Source: Chitinivibrionales bacterium
GTDB lineage: Bacteria; Fibrobacterota; Chitinivibrionia; Chitinivibrionales; JANQEN01
Reading direction: 5' to 3'
Length of the DNA: 64,000 nucleotides
Assembly: GCA_028278335.1 (NCBI GenBank)
Contig: JANQEN010000240.1
Location: 1-64,000 of the forward strand
Part shown: positions 16,734 through 25,714 of the stretch, piece after piece
How positions within the stretch are numbered: the first letter of the stretch is position 1
How the letters are laid out: every line of letters starts with the position of its first letter
Program-made: the position numbers and the translations under genes
Notes under the pieces: model-generated
Database searches by the model: none
Seen by the model: only the letters and a program-made list of their open reading frames with translations
What the model was told of the DNA's origin: nothing

Positions 16734-17830
16734 GCTATAGTCTCCAAAAATGCTTCAATCCGTGTGGCTGTGCTGCCTTCGATACCTTCACCATACCCGG
16801 TATTTAATACTAAGGTTGGCAGAGGAAAGGATTTCTTAAGTCGCACCTTTTCAGTATACCAGAGGTCGCAAAAAAGAAGCGACTTTAAAATGATCCCTGT
16901 TACATCATAGGTGTCTATATAATATTGTATGCGTTCATAGACTGCTGAATTGGGCCGTGTACGAATACCAGCAGGTTGTTTAAAAATGTTGAATGCTAAA
17001 TGGGAAACCATTTGCTCATCGGCAACATCCTCTAATGGAGTGATCCCCTCAAATGCATTGAGCCCGGAAGAATTAAGCAACAAGGGAAAGACATGATGTT
17101 TAGAGAGCAGTTTCAGTATGGTATCATCCTCTTCACCCAACACACTGCCAAGAAGAATAATCTTTGAATGAGGTGTAAAGGTTTGGATTGAAGGAATAAG
17201 GTCGTTTAAAAATGCATTTAAGGATTGGGGACGTACCCAGGAAAAAAGCGTACCCAGTTTATGAAGAATAACTGGGTCAACATTCCCCTGTTGATATAGA
17301 GTCTTTAATAGTGATGCTGCATCAGCTCGATGCTGCTCATACTCGCGCACCTTTTCATAATCGATAGTGGCATTGGCAAAGGCCGCAATGTTTTCACATA
17401 CAGAGGAAACACCAGCACTATAGTACTCCTTTGATTCTTTAGATATAGTGGCCGGCATCTGCACAGGAAAAACAGGTTTACCAATATCAACGGAAATGCG
17501 CTCTAGGGTTCGACGCATTTGGTCACAGGGGATGAGCCCTACCACAATATCGGTGAGGGCATGCAAACCACTTTCACGAAGATAATTGCCCAGAATTGAT
17601 TTGCAAAAAGGGCAGGCATCAGGACGAATAAGTTGTTCACAGGCACTTTCCATCTCAATGGTAGTTCCAGAGACAATGCGAATTGGACGGTAACCCATTC
17701 CATAGAGAAGTGCTGGAGGAAAGAGTCGATTAAAGAGAGCTGCCACAGGTGTTCCCTGTTGCTTTTCCTCTTTTAAAACACTAACTTCCTTTTTTTTAAA
17801 TTCTTCGATTAATTGCACACACTCATTCAT
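16730..17830 (-). CDS. 2-hydroxyacyl-CoA dehydratase-family subunit (HgdB-like)
   Basis: The 366-residue single-module homolog of the dehydratase/benzoyl-CoA reductase family has the domain's Cys-containing segments in order: IRPDACPFCKSILGNYL (cluster region), VGLIPCDQMRRTLERI, and a C-terminal LLFCDLWYTEKVRL with Cys, followed by LPTLVLNTGYGEG. It is more divergent than the downstream 866-residue protein. The stop overlaps that protein's ATG (ATGA-type, 4 bp), implying tight coupling and probably a heteromeric complex. The operon (this gene, fused protein, AhpD-like) has a 238-bp leader with a TTTAGTGCACA element at about 17972. Reaction unknown. Confidence 0.82.
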   Translation of the reverse strand: MNECVQLIEEFKKKEVSVLKEEKQQGTPVAALFNRLFPPALLYGMGYRPIRIVSGTTIEMESACEQLIRPDACPFCKSILGNYLRESGLHALTDIVVGLIPCDQMRRTLERISVDIGKPVFPVQMPATISKESKEYYSAGVSSVCENIAAFANATIDYEKVREYEQHRADAASLLKTLYQQGNVDPVILHKLGTLFSWVRPQSLNAFLNDLIPSIQTFTPHSKIILLGSVLGEEDDTILKLLSKHHVFPLLLNSSGLNAFEGITPLEDVADEQMVSHLAFNIFKQPAGIRTRPNSAVYERIQYYIDTYDVTGIILKSLLFCDLWYTEKVRLKKSFPLPTLVLNTGYGEGIEGSTATRIEAFLETIA

Positions 17831-18012
17831 TTATTTATTCCTGTTTAACCAATATTGCACACTTTTTCTATCTTTTTTGAATTTATTTAATTAAAATGAC
17901 AAATTGTCCGCTTCTTCAACCATACATTTGAAATATATACAATTTATATCACAACAGCCCAAACTTTATTAATTTAGTGCACATTATTTGTTTTATTATT
18001 TTACGATTAAAA

Positions 18013-18040
18013 AAGGTCACTCTTCTTCAAGAGTGACCTT
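18013..18040 (-). terminator. Terminator of the methyltransferase gene
   Basis: Perfect 12-bp arms AAGGTCACTCTT (18013-18024) and AAGAGTGACCTT (18029-18040) with a 4-nt loop. On the minus strand it follows the methyltransferase stop by about 30 nt and is followed by a run of T residues, a classical intrinsic terminator. Confidence 0.88.
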
Positions 18041-18068
18041 ATCATTTTACTTGTATCGAGAAGTTTTA

Positions 18069-18878
18069 TTATTCCTTTACAGCAATCCAACGTCCACGAC
18101 TAAACTTTTTCGCATGAGCCATTTCAGACCAGAATCCCATTTCTGCACCCTTGGCTTGGAAGAATTCCATGTTATCGCCAACAATTTTTAGCGCATCATA
18201 GAGGAGCTGTTTGGTAAGATAAGCTATATAGAGGTCGATCATTTCGGCAAAGTGATCGTTTAAATCCTCTGAGGATTTGAGCGTTAGTCCATACTTTGCA
18301 ATAAGATCTTCATACCCCTTTACTGTTTCAAGATAGGGAAAGGTCATTCCCATCTGACTGTTACAAACTCGTTTTGCCTCTTCAGGGCTCAGTCCTGCAG
18401 ATCCTTCAATCCAATCGGAAAAAGCCAAAGTTCCGCCGGGCTTAAGTACACGGGCAGCTTCAGCAATAATTTTCTCTTTATCAGTAACATAGCACCAGGC
18501 ATCTTCGCCCCAAACTACATCAAAAGTGTTATCTTCCCAAGGGACGCTGCAAACATCACCAACTTTATACTGGATCTTATCAGCAAGACCTTCACCTTGG
18601 TCTAAAGCCACTGCTTGATCAACCATGTGTTGTGTACCGTCTAGACCGTAGCCCTCAACCTTAAAATTTTTTGCCAAAAAGCGTAAACCAGCACCTAAAG
18701 CACTGCAAAGATCTAAAACCTTATCCCCTTCTTTCACACCAGCTTTTTGAGCCAAAACCATTGATTCAGCAAATCCACCAATGTGGATCTGTTCACCCAT
18801 AACAAGTTTCCACAGATCTCCCTCTGCGCCAGAGTAGACCTTTTGCACATCGTTAAGACCAATATCTAATTTTTGCAT
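18069..18878 (-). CDS. Class I SAM-dependent methyltransferase
   Basis: The 269-residue enzyme has a Rossmann methyltransferase core: motif I VLDLCSALGAGLRFLAK (about 54-70), motif II YGLDGTQHMVDQAV, motif III VGDVCSVPWEDNTFDVVWGEDAW, and VLKPGGTLAFSDWI. The N-terminal GEQIHIGGFAES and overall layout resemble glycine/sarcosine/dimethylglycine N-methyltransferases, but the substrate is uncertain. A very strong ribosome-binding site (AGGAGG, 4 nt before ATG) precedes it. It is followed by an intrinsic terminator at 18013, so it is separate from the dehydratase operon downstream. It lies between two sets of dehydratase-family genes and may modify a related substrate; that is inference. Confidence 0.85.
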   Translation of the reverse strand: MQKLDIGLNDVQKVYSGAEGDLWKLVMGEQIHIGGFAESMVLAQKAGVKEGDKVLDLCSALGAGLRFLAKNFKVEGYGLDGTQHMVDQAVALDQGEGLADKIQYKVGDVCSVPWEDNTFDVVWGEDAWCYVTDKEKIIAEAARVLKPGGTLAFSDWIEGSAGLSPEEAKRVCNSQMGMTFPYLETVKGYEDLIAKYGLTLKSSEDLNDHFAEMIDLYIAYLTKQLLYDALKIVGDNMEFFQAKGAEMGFWSEMAHAKKFSRGRWIAVKE

Positions 18879-18962
18879 GCTGCCTCCTATGAAAAATTAA
18901 AGTTTTAGGTTAGTATTAAAGTAAAAACATTCAAAGACGAATTTATTTACTAGTAACAATAT

Positions 18963-19379
18963 TCATATTGACAAGAGCACAACTGCAACAATCGCAGAAA
19001 AGATACCACAGACATTTTTCCACGTTATAGGCTCTTTTAAAAAGAGTGCAACTAAAACGACTGAAACAATTACATAGAGAGATGTGATGGGAATGACGGC
19101 ACTGGCATTTCCCTTTGAAAGGGCACGATAAAAAAAGTAGCAACCCAGGCCACAGGATATCCCTGCAGCAAGACCATAAATGCAGTGTCTGCTTTGCCAG
19201 CACACCACAATCGATTTGGGTGAAATAATCAGAATCAATACTAGGACAGATACGCAGAACAGCGCATAGGTTGACTTCCAGTCTACATAATTTTCTGAGA
19301 GTTTCGAGAAGAATCCCCAGAGTCCCCAGGTGATTATTGCCATGACAGAGAGAAATCGCCAGTCATTCAGAAAGTTCAT
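18963..19379 (-). CDS. Single-domain EamA/DMT-family transporter
   Basis: The 138-residue protein has four to five transmembrane helices and the typical EamA half-domain sequence: an N-terminal ITWGLWGFFSKL, central YGLAAGISCGLGCYFFYRAL, GNASAVIPITSLYVIVSVVLVALFLKEP, and a final helix FSAIVAVVLLSI. Half-size members must dimerise to form a transporter. Substrates of the DMT superfamily are metabolites or drugs and are not predictable here. It lies upstream of the methyltransferase gene on the same strand with an 84-bp gap, and is divergent from the dehydratase selenoprotein candidate. Confidence 0.85.
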   Translation of the reverse strand: MNFLNDWRFLSVMAIITWGLWGFFSKLSENYVDWKSTYALFCVSVLVLILIISPKSIVVCWQSRHCIYGLAAGISCGLGCYFFYRALSKGNASAVIPITSLYVIVSVVLVALFLKEPITWKNVCGIFSAIVAVVLLSI

Positions 19380-19650
19380 TTGAACCTATTCTTAGTAAAT
19401 TCACAAATTTAGTTCACAATATCTACAATAATATAATAATAAGTTAAATTTAAAACTCACCTTTTTTGTAATCTAACTTTATTTTTAATTTCTTCCTTAT
19501 AAAAAATTAATAAAAGTCACATTTTATTCGCAAAATTAAAAATTTGTTCGATTTTTTTCCGAATGGCCCAGTTAAACATATTATTTTTTTATAAGATTAG
19601 TATATATTAAAATTTGGGGGTGCTATTCACCATTCACTAAGGAGGAGTAT
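19380..19650. promoter_or_regulatory. AT-rich divergent promoter region
   Basis: A very AT-rich stretch between the EamA gene and the TGA-containing dehydratase homolog. It ends in a strong ribosome-binding site (AAGGAGGAG at about 19639-19647) for the ATG at 19651. No conserved operator is obvious. Confidence 0.45.
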
Positions 19651-20934
19651 ATGTCCAAAGATTTTCGGCAATTATGGACCGATCTTGGCGTAAATCTCGA
19701 GCTCCACGACCAACTAATGGCCAACACAGCCAAGCTTCATGAGCGCACACATCTCTCTCAAAAAAATCGTCCCCGCTCCATGGAATACTTTGACCACTCT
19801 TTACACGCAAGCCATGCAGAGCGTGTTGCAGAGATCAAGGAGTATCGTGATCAGGGCGGTAAATCAATTGGAACCTTTTGTATTTATGTTCCTGATGAGA
19901 TCGCCTACGCAGCGGATGTTTTACCAATTCCACTTTGCGGAGGCTCGGGGTGGTCCGTTAACTATGCGGACAAAATGTTTCCCCGGGATATCTGTCCCTT
20001 GGTACGTTCAACCTTTGGAATGGCGCTCAGTGGTACCTGACCCTATAAGAAACTGAAAGATTTCGCAGTTGGCGAAACTACTTGTGATGCAAAGAAAAAA
20101 GCTTGGGACCTTTTAGGGTTAAAAGTGTTAGAGGTACCGCAAAGAAAAAGTGAACCTGATCAGGAACTCTGGCTAAAAGAGGTCTACCGTTTTAAAGAGA
20201 TGGTAGAAAATCTCTCCGGTGTTACTATTACACCTGAGAAGCTCAAGGAAAAAGTCAAACTGGTAAATAAAAAACGAACACTTATGCAGAAGATCAACGA
20301 GTTTCGGAAACTTGATAACCCTCCAATTTCAGGATTAGATGCCCTGCTTGTAGCACAGGTCTCTCTTAATCAGGACATTGAGGTATTTAACACCAAGTGC
20401 GAAGAGTTGATCGAGGAGCTGCAACAGCGGGTCAATGAGGGAATCTCTGCTTATGAGAAATCTGGCCCTCGTATTTTATTTGCTGGAACCCCATCGCCAT
20501 TGGGAAATGCAAAGGTTCACTATGTGGCAGAAGCATCGGGTATGCAAATAGTTGCCGATGAATCCTGTACTGGTCTTCGCTACTTTAGAGATCTTGTAGA
20601 TGAAACGCCCGAGGATATGGATGGGATGATTAGAGCTATTGCAGATCGATACATGAAAATTGACTGTTCCTGTTTTTCACCGAACACGGAACGTATTGAA
20701 AATATCGTTGAAGCTGTCAAAGAGTATCGTGCTGATGGCGTGGTGCACAACATACTCCAGTTCTGTCATGGATTCAATGTTGAAGCTAAGGCAATTGATA
20801 TGGCTTTAGAAAAAATCAATATACCCTCTATGAAGATAATCAGTGACTACTCTGATGAAGATATTGAACAGATTCGGGTACGAACAGAATCCTTTGCAGA
20901 AATAGTAGCAACAAACGAGGCTGCACCAAGTTAA
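19651..20934 (+). CDS. 2-hydroxyacyl-CoA dehydratase-family protein with in-frame TGA; candidate selenoprotein
   Basis: The reading frame from the ATG at 19651 to TAA at 20934 is 427 residues if the TGA at 20038-20040 (codon 130) is read through. The frame is continuous on both sides: CPLVRSTFGMALSGT, TGA, PYKKLKDFAVGETTCDAKKK. The paralog at 14133-16733 has CPLIKSSFGYILTNR, Cys577, PFYVVCDLIVAETTCDGKKK, so the TGA replaces a conserved Cys exactly. A hairpin TTTCGC-AGTTG-GCGAAA puts its loop 27 nt after the TGA. Other family Cys positions (DCSCFSPN, LQFCHGFNVEA) are intact. The family carries Fe-S or double-cubane clusters. A rhodanese lipoprotein and a barrel follow. Best reading: a selenoprotein reductase of unknown substrate. 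Alternative: a disabled gene. Confidence 0.75.
20061..20077 (+). promoter_or_regulatory. Possible SECIS hairpin after TGA 20038
   Basis: Stem TTTCGC (20061-20066) with GCGAAA (20072-20077) and loop AGTTG. The loop starts 27 nt after the TGA and has G at its second position, fitting bacterial SECIS models. A competing AACTG/CAGTT pairing is possible. Confidence 0.5.
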
Positions 20935-21117
20935 TTTTTTAACACTCAGGGGTGCTAAACCATCATCAAGTTTGGACACCCCTACCAGACTTGTGTGCAC
21001 TCCCTTTAGGGAACCTAGATTGACAGATGTTTTCATGGCACCCCCCCATGGGAACCAGCGTGTAAAACAGTTACACTCTCATCATAATTCTAACATTTAA
21101 ATTAATTTGGAGAAGAA

Positions 21118-22071
21118 ATGAAACACTATATCTATGGAATAGTTTTTTTATTGGTTTTGGTCTCGCTATTTACTAGTTGCGAAACAGTATCAAGTAATGT
21201 CCCGACAGATCCAATTGAGGATCTTATAGTTGATGCTTCTTGGCTTAACAGCAATCTATCAAATAGTAATTTAGTTTTAATTGATGCTCGTGGGTTCCCA
21301 CCAAAAAACGATAGCATTTATAAGGCGGGTCATATTAAGGGTGCTATAAACGCTACTTATACAACATTTATGCGCGCCTTTTCAAGTCCTAAAGTTCCTG
21401 GTTGGGGAAACATTCTACCCGCGGACAGCTTAAGTCCTAAACTGGCGACACTTGGATTAGATGCATCAAAGACCATTGTTGTTTATGGTGATAATGATGC
21501 CACTGACCCTGCCCGTTTTGGTCAGGAGGGTCGTTTGGTCTGGACTTTTTGGATGGCCGGATTAACAAATGCGAAGATGTTAGACGGTGGATTCCGTAAT
21601 TGGGTAGCACAGGGATATCCCACAGAAACAACGGTTAATACGCCAATCCCTTCCACCTTTTCAGTTGCCTCCTTAGATCAGAGTTTTACCACAACAACCG
21701 CATATGTCAAAAATCACCTAAATTCTTCAACTGTTATCATTGATTCCCGCACGAAGGATGAATATGATGGTGTTCCCATGTGGAATGCTCCACGGGATGG
21801 CCACTATCCTGGTGCGATCCATTTTTTCTTTGCCAATGTGCTCAATTCGGACAACACCTTTAAAACAGGTGATGCAATTGAAGCATTGCTGACTGCCTCT
21901 GGTATCAAGAAAACCGATGACATTGTCATTTACTGCACTTCAGGAATCCGCTCTGCCCATCTCACCATGGTCATGCGAATTTTAGGCTACACCAATGCCA
22001 AAAATCATGATGATTCATTTATGGTCTGGGCATCAGATCCAACACTACCATTAGAGACAAAGGATGAATAA
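21118..22071 (+). CDS. Rhodanese-type sulfurtransferase lipoprotein
   Basis: The 317-residue protein has a lipoprotein signal (VLVSLFTSC, Cys20) and two rhodanese modules. The N-terminal one (LVLIDARGFPPKND to MLDGGFRNWVAQGYP) has lost its Cys, as is usual in thiosulfate/mercaptopyruvate sulfurtransferases. The C-terminal one keeps the active loop Cys273-Thr-Ser-Gly-Ile-Arg followed by SAH. It should transfer sulfane sulfur (or selenium) in the periplasm or at the outer membrane. It starts 183 bp after the dehydratase-family selenoprotein candidate on the same strand. The gap contains weak hairpins (AGGGGTG 20948, CACCCCT 20977), so co-transcription is uncertain. A link to sulfur or selenium oxyanion metabolism is inference. 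Confidence 0.9.
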   Translation: MKHYIYGIVFLLVLVSLFTSCETVSSNVPTDPIEDLIVDASWLNSNLSNSNLVLIDARGFPPKNDSIYKAGHIKGAINATYTTFMRAFSSPKVPGWGNILPADSLSPKLATLGLDASKTIVVYGDNDATDPARFGQEGRLVWTFWMAGLTNAKMLDGGFRNWVAQGYPTETTVNTPIPSTFSVASLDQSFTTTTAYVKNHLNSSTVIIDSRTKDEYDGVPMWNAPRDGHYPGAIHFFFANVLNSDNTFKTGDAIEALLTASGIKKTDDIVIYCTSGIRSAHLTMVMRILGYTNAKNHDDSFMVWASDPTLPLETKDE

Positions 22072-22145
22072 TATTTGTGTTCAAACTCAATTAACTGTAT
22101 TTTTATTCTGTTTAAATTCAATCAACTATTTAAGGAGGGTTTTCC

Positions 22146-23348
22146 ATGCGTAAGATATTCACGCTTACCACACTTGCTGTTCTTTTAAGTTGTTCCTTTA
22201 TTTTGGCCGAGGGCGAGGCTAAAGCCAAAAAAAAGCAGAAACCAAAGGCGAAGGTTACCTTCAATGGTGATGTTCAGTATCGTTGGCGTTCAGAGATCTT
22301 TGATGGTGTTAAAAAAGATGGCACTGAATGGTCAAACAAAACTGGAGATTTTCAGCACATCTATGCTTTCAACTTTAAAATGAAGGCTGTTATGAGTGAC
22401 AATCTCTGCTTTGGTATGCGCCTTTCAAATCCAGCTGGTTATGCCGGTGATAATATCGTCGACAATGTCTCAAAAGTGATCGGCGGTGACGAAGGTGCTG
22501 CAAATAAAGTCCTTTCAATTCCAGAGATGTATTTCAAATGGAAATTGAATATGGTCTCTCTTGCTGGTGGTGTTATTCCTGTCAGTGGCAATACCGTACT
22601 TGACTTGGTTGCCTTTGAAGAAATGTGCTTTGGCAAAGGTGAAGATTGCTGGATTGGTAAAACATGGTGGAAAGTTGCCATGAACAATTCACAAAAGGGT
22701 TTGAGCCTTGGCTTGAATTTTGTAAAGACTAAAGAGGCCAGCTTTTCTCTTAACATTATGAACACTATTGCGGAAGGTGCGGGAAAAGGGAACCTGAGCG
22801 ATGCACTTAAAAAAGATCAGCTTCGCTTTATCTTCTCCTTACCTATTTCATTATTGGGTAAGAAGTTAGCTATTACACCAGTTATGCACCTACGAACCAA
22901 TATGTATCGCTCAGCTGATTTAGAAGAAGCAAACCATGCCTTAGCTGGTGGTATTGATATCAAGGTTGCTCCAGTAAAACAGCTGGCTATTATTGCTGGT
23001 ATTGCAGTTGATGGTTTCAAAAACAGTTCCCAGGAAAACGATCCTGGCTACGACACTACTAAAACAGCACCCTTCGGACTCCTGACCCAGCTTGCTTTTC
23101 GGGTAAAACCAGGGTATGGTAAGGGTATGCTTGATATTAAGTATGGTGCAAAAAAAGATCGTGAAGATGAGCCAGTTGTCGTGACAAGAAGCCTTTTCTA
23201 CTGGGATGCACGGTATGCCTTTCCAATCAAGGGTGGTTTAAAAATTATGCCCCGTGTCCGGGCATGGCATTTCTTTAACAATGACACAGACAACGATTAC
23301 AAAAAGGTGCATCTAAGACCAGCCCTTTATTTCATGGCCAGTTTCTAA
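22146..23348 (+). CDS. Outer-membrane porin-like barrel
   Basis: The 400-residue protein starts with a signal peptide (LAVLLSCSFILA) followed by a Lys/Ala-rich linker and VTFNGDVQYRWRSEIF, the usual first strand of a large outer-membrane barrel. Alternating amphipathic strands and short turns continue to a C-terminal aromatic residue (LYFMASF), the standard BAM signal. I do not recognise a specific family. A strong ribosome-binding site (AAGGAGGG) precedes it. The gap to the rhodanese gene is 74 bp, so the two may be co-transcribed. An intrinsic terminator follows at 23376. Confidence 0.75.
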   Translation: MRKIFTLTTLAVLLSCSFILAEGEAKAKKKQKPKAKVTFNGDVQYRWRSEIFDGVKKDGTEWSNKTGDFQHIYAFNFKMKAVMSDNLCFGMRLSNPAGYAGDNIVDNVSKVIGGDEGAANKVLSIPEMYFKWKLNMVSLAGGVIPVSGNTVLDLVAFEEMCFGKGEDCWIGKTWWKVAMNNSQKGLSLGLNFVKTKEASFSLNIMNTIAEGAGKGNLSDALKKDQLRFIFSLPISLLGKKLAITPVMHLRTNMYRSADLEEANHALAGGIDIKVAPVKQLAIIAGIAVDGFKNSSQENDPGYDTTKTAPFGLLTQLAFRVKPGYGKGMLDIKYGAKKDREDEPVVVTRSLFYWDARYAFPIKGGLKIMPRVRAWHFFNNDTDNDYKKVHLRPALYFMASF

Positions 23349-23375
23349 GCACAGTATAGAAACACTTTTTTTTAC

Positions 23376-23401
23376 AAGGGAGAATAGCTCTATTCTCCCT
23401 T
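23376..23401 (+). terminator. Terminator of the porin gene
   Basis: Arms AAGGGAGAATA (23376-23386) and TATTCTCCCTT (23391-23401) with a 4-nt loop, followed by a T-rich run. It ends the rhodanese/porin transcription unit. Confidence 0.88.
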
Positions 23402-23519
23402 TTTCTTTCGTTCATATCCATCAATATGTTGTTATATACAAATTTCATATTGATTCCCCTTTAGCATATTATTTTAAAGTAATCTCAGTTTGACTTTATT
23501 TTAACAGGAAACCAACTCT

Positions 23520-24263
23520 ATGCACTGTACCATTATTGGTAGCGGTACCAGCATTATTTCTACGCAAAGAAGCTCTCCAGCCACCTATATAAAAATTGGA
23601 TCGACCCAACTTCTTGTTGATTGTGGTGCTGGTACATTACGTCAACTTTGCAAAGCTGGTATCCCCTACCAGGATATTGACATGGTTTGTATCTCTCACT
23701 ATCATATGGACCATCTTTCTGATCTCTTTGCCCTAATTTGGGCATTACAATGGCCACACTTTAATCGCACCAAGGAGTTAATCTTTATCGGTCCGACAGG
23801 GTTTACCCGATTCTTTAATGAACATGTGGCACCACTGGTTTGGAAAACACCCTCAAAATATTTTACCATTGAAATACGTGAGATCGAGGATAAAATAATC
23901 TTTGATGATTTTATCATTGCAGCTCTGTCAACCAATCATACAGAGGAGAGTCTTGCCTACAAAATTACAGAAGAGAATCGTTCGTTAGTGATATCAGGCG
24001 ATACGGATTACTCCCAGGAGTTGATCTCTTTTGCTACAGAAGCAGATCTTTTAATTTTGGAATGCTCCGGAAGCAATGAAGCAAAAGCATCGGGGCATCT
24101 TATATCAAAGGAGTGTGGAACCATTGCACAGAAGGCAAAGGTGAGAAAACTTGTACTGACTCATCTCTACCCAGACTCCTCCGATTCACTCAGACTTGAG
24201 GAAACACAACAGGTTTTCTCTAATACCATTCTTGCAGAAGATTTAATGAGCTTTGCGGTATAA
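23520..24263 (+). CDS. MBL-fold metallo-hydrolase (RNase Z-like)
   Basis: The 247-residue metallo-beta-lactamase-fold hydrolase has the ribonuclease Z/ElaC-like start (IIGSGTSIISTQRSSP), metal-binding motif His60-Tyr-His62-Met-Asp64-His65, a further His in STNHTEESLAY, the bridging Asp in VISGDTDYS, and the last His in LTHLYP. All metal ligands are kept, so it should be an active phosphodiesterase or hydrolase. It lacks the exosite arm of true tRNase Z, so tRNA processing is not assured. The NCS2 permease gene begins 20 bp downstream and is probably co-transcribed. Confidence 0.88.
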   Translation: MHCTIIGSGTSIISTQRSSPATYIKIGSTQLLVDCGAGTLRQLCKAGIPYQDIDMVCISHYHMDHLSDLFALIWALQWPHFNRTKELIFIGPTGFTRFFNEHVAPLVWKTPSKYFTIEIREIEDKIIFDDFIIAALSTNHTEESLAYKITEENRSLVISGDTDYSQELISFATEADLLILECSGSNEAKASGHLISKECGTIAQKAKVRKLVLTHLYPDSSDSLRLEETQQVFSNTILAEDLMSFAV

Positions 24264-24283
24264 TTATAAGCAAAGGAAATTCA

Positions 24284-25588
24284 GTGGATACTTTTTTCAA
24301 GATTTCTCAGCAAAACAGCACTGTTAAAACTGAAATTGTAGCAGGTGTTACCAGTTTCTTAACAACCATGTATATCATTATTGTAAATCCTGCAATTATT
24401 AGTACGACTGGCATGCCCTTTTCCGGGGTTTTAACTGCTACAATACTGGTGAGCGCATTCTCCAGCATATTAATGGGCGTCTATGCAAAAAATCCCATTA
24501 TCATTGCACCCGGTATGGGTATCAATGCGTTCTTTACTTATACTGTTGTCATTGGTATGAAAGTACCCTGGGAGACTGCTCTGGGAGCTGTTTTCTGGTC
24601 GGGAATGTTTTTCCTATTGCTCTCTGTTTTAAATGTACGCACAAAAATTGTGAAAGCAGTTCCCAAGCAGATCCGCTTTGGCATTGCTGGTGGTATCGGG
24701 ATCTTTATCTGTTTTATCGGACTGAACAATGCAGGATTTATTGTATCCAATCCAGCAACGCTCATAGGACTAGGAAAGCTAAATGGTGCAACCCTCACCT
24801 TTTTAGTCGGCTTCATTATCACCGCAGTTTTAGTTGTTTATCGAGTTAAGGGAGCTCTCATTTTGGGAATCTTAATAACGACAATTCTTTCAATTCCCCT
24901 CGGAAGGATATGGGGTGGTGATGAGATTATGGTGAATTGGAAAGGATTTCTTGCAGTGCCCGACTTTTCGCTTCTGTTTAAGCTCAACCTTTTCGCGTCG
25001 CTAAAACTGTCTCTCATACCGGTCGTCTTTGCCTTGCTCTTTACTGATCTCTTTGATAGTCTTTCCACCTTTGTGGGAGTTGCTGAAGCAGCAGACCTCA
25101 AAGATGACAAGGGAGAACCTCGTCATGTCAAGGAGTCTTTGATAGTCGACTCTATTGCCACAGTCATATCAGGACTCTTTGGAACCAGTTCCGGAACAAG
25201 CTATATAGAGTCCGCCACAGGTATTGAACAGGGTGGCCGAACTGGTCTTACCGCCATTGTTGCGGGTGTCTTATTTCTTCCTTTCATCTTCTTCTCCCCA
25301 CTTCTTTCAGTGGTTCCCTCCATTGCTACGGCTCCAGTGCTTGTTCTTGTGGGCGTATTTATGATGAAGCCGGTCATGAAAATCAACTGGGACCAGCTTG
25401 ATGATGCCATACCCGCCTTTTTAGCCCTCATACTTATTCCACTAACCTACTCAATTACCCAAGGGATTATCTGGGGGTTTCTCAGTTGGACAATCATCAA
25501 AGTTGCTTTAGGTAAGTTTAAGGAGGTGCCGCTTATGCTTTTACTCATTGACTTCTTTGCCCTTCTTGCATTATTAAATCATTTATAA
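24284..25588 (+). CDS. NCS2-family purine/xanthine permease
   Basis: The 434-residue permease of the AzgA/PurP branch of NCS2 begins at a GTG with AAAGGAA 6 nt upstream. Typical segments are VAGVTSFLTTMYIIIVNP, MGVYAKNPIIIAPGMGINAFFTY, FGIAGGIGIFICFIGLNNAG, ALLFTDLFDSLSTFVGVAE (the family's substrate-site Asp/Glu), and FGTSSGTSYIESATGIEQGGRTG. About 12 helices are expected. It imports nucleobases such as adenine, guanine or hypoxanthine by proton symport. No purine riboswitch is seen upstream, because it is closely linked to the MBL gene (20-bp gap). Confidence 0.93.
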   Translation: MDTFFKISQQNSTVKTEIVAGVTSFLTTMYIIIVNPAIISTTGMPFSGVLTATILVSAFSSILMGVYAKNPIIIAPGMGINAFFTYTVVIGMKVPWETALGAVFWSGMFFLLLSVLNVRTKIVKAVPKQIRFGIAGGIGIFICFIGLNNAGFIVSNPATLIGLGKLNGATLTFLVGFIITAVLVVYRVKGALILGILITTILSIPLGRIWGGDEIMVNWKGFLAVPDFSLLFKLNLFASLKLSLIPVVFALLFTDLFDSLSTFVGVAEAADLKDDKGEPRHVKESLIVDSIATVISGLFGTSSGTSYIESATGIEQGGRTGLTAIVAGVLFLPFIFFSPLLSVVPSIATAPVLVLVGVFMMKPVMKINWDQLDDAIPAFLALILIPLTYSITQGIIWGFLSWTIIKVALGKFKEVPLMLLLIDFFALLALLNHL

Positions 25589-25714
25589 TTCAGGCTTGTC
25601 AAGCAACTCAGTAATTCTATACACTCTATTTTATGTAGCTTCTGTAAGGGCGCAGCACTGGTCCGAATATATTTTAGAGGAAAGAAATCTATTACATATA
25701 ACGGATTTGAAATA

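Noticed and set aside
20125-20934. Separate gene starting at 20125
   Set aside because: The frame is continuous with 19651-20040 and the family motif GETTCDAKKK lies before 20125, so it is the C-terminal part of one TGA-containing gene.
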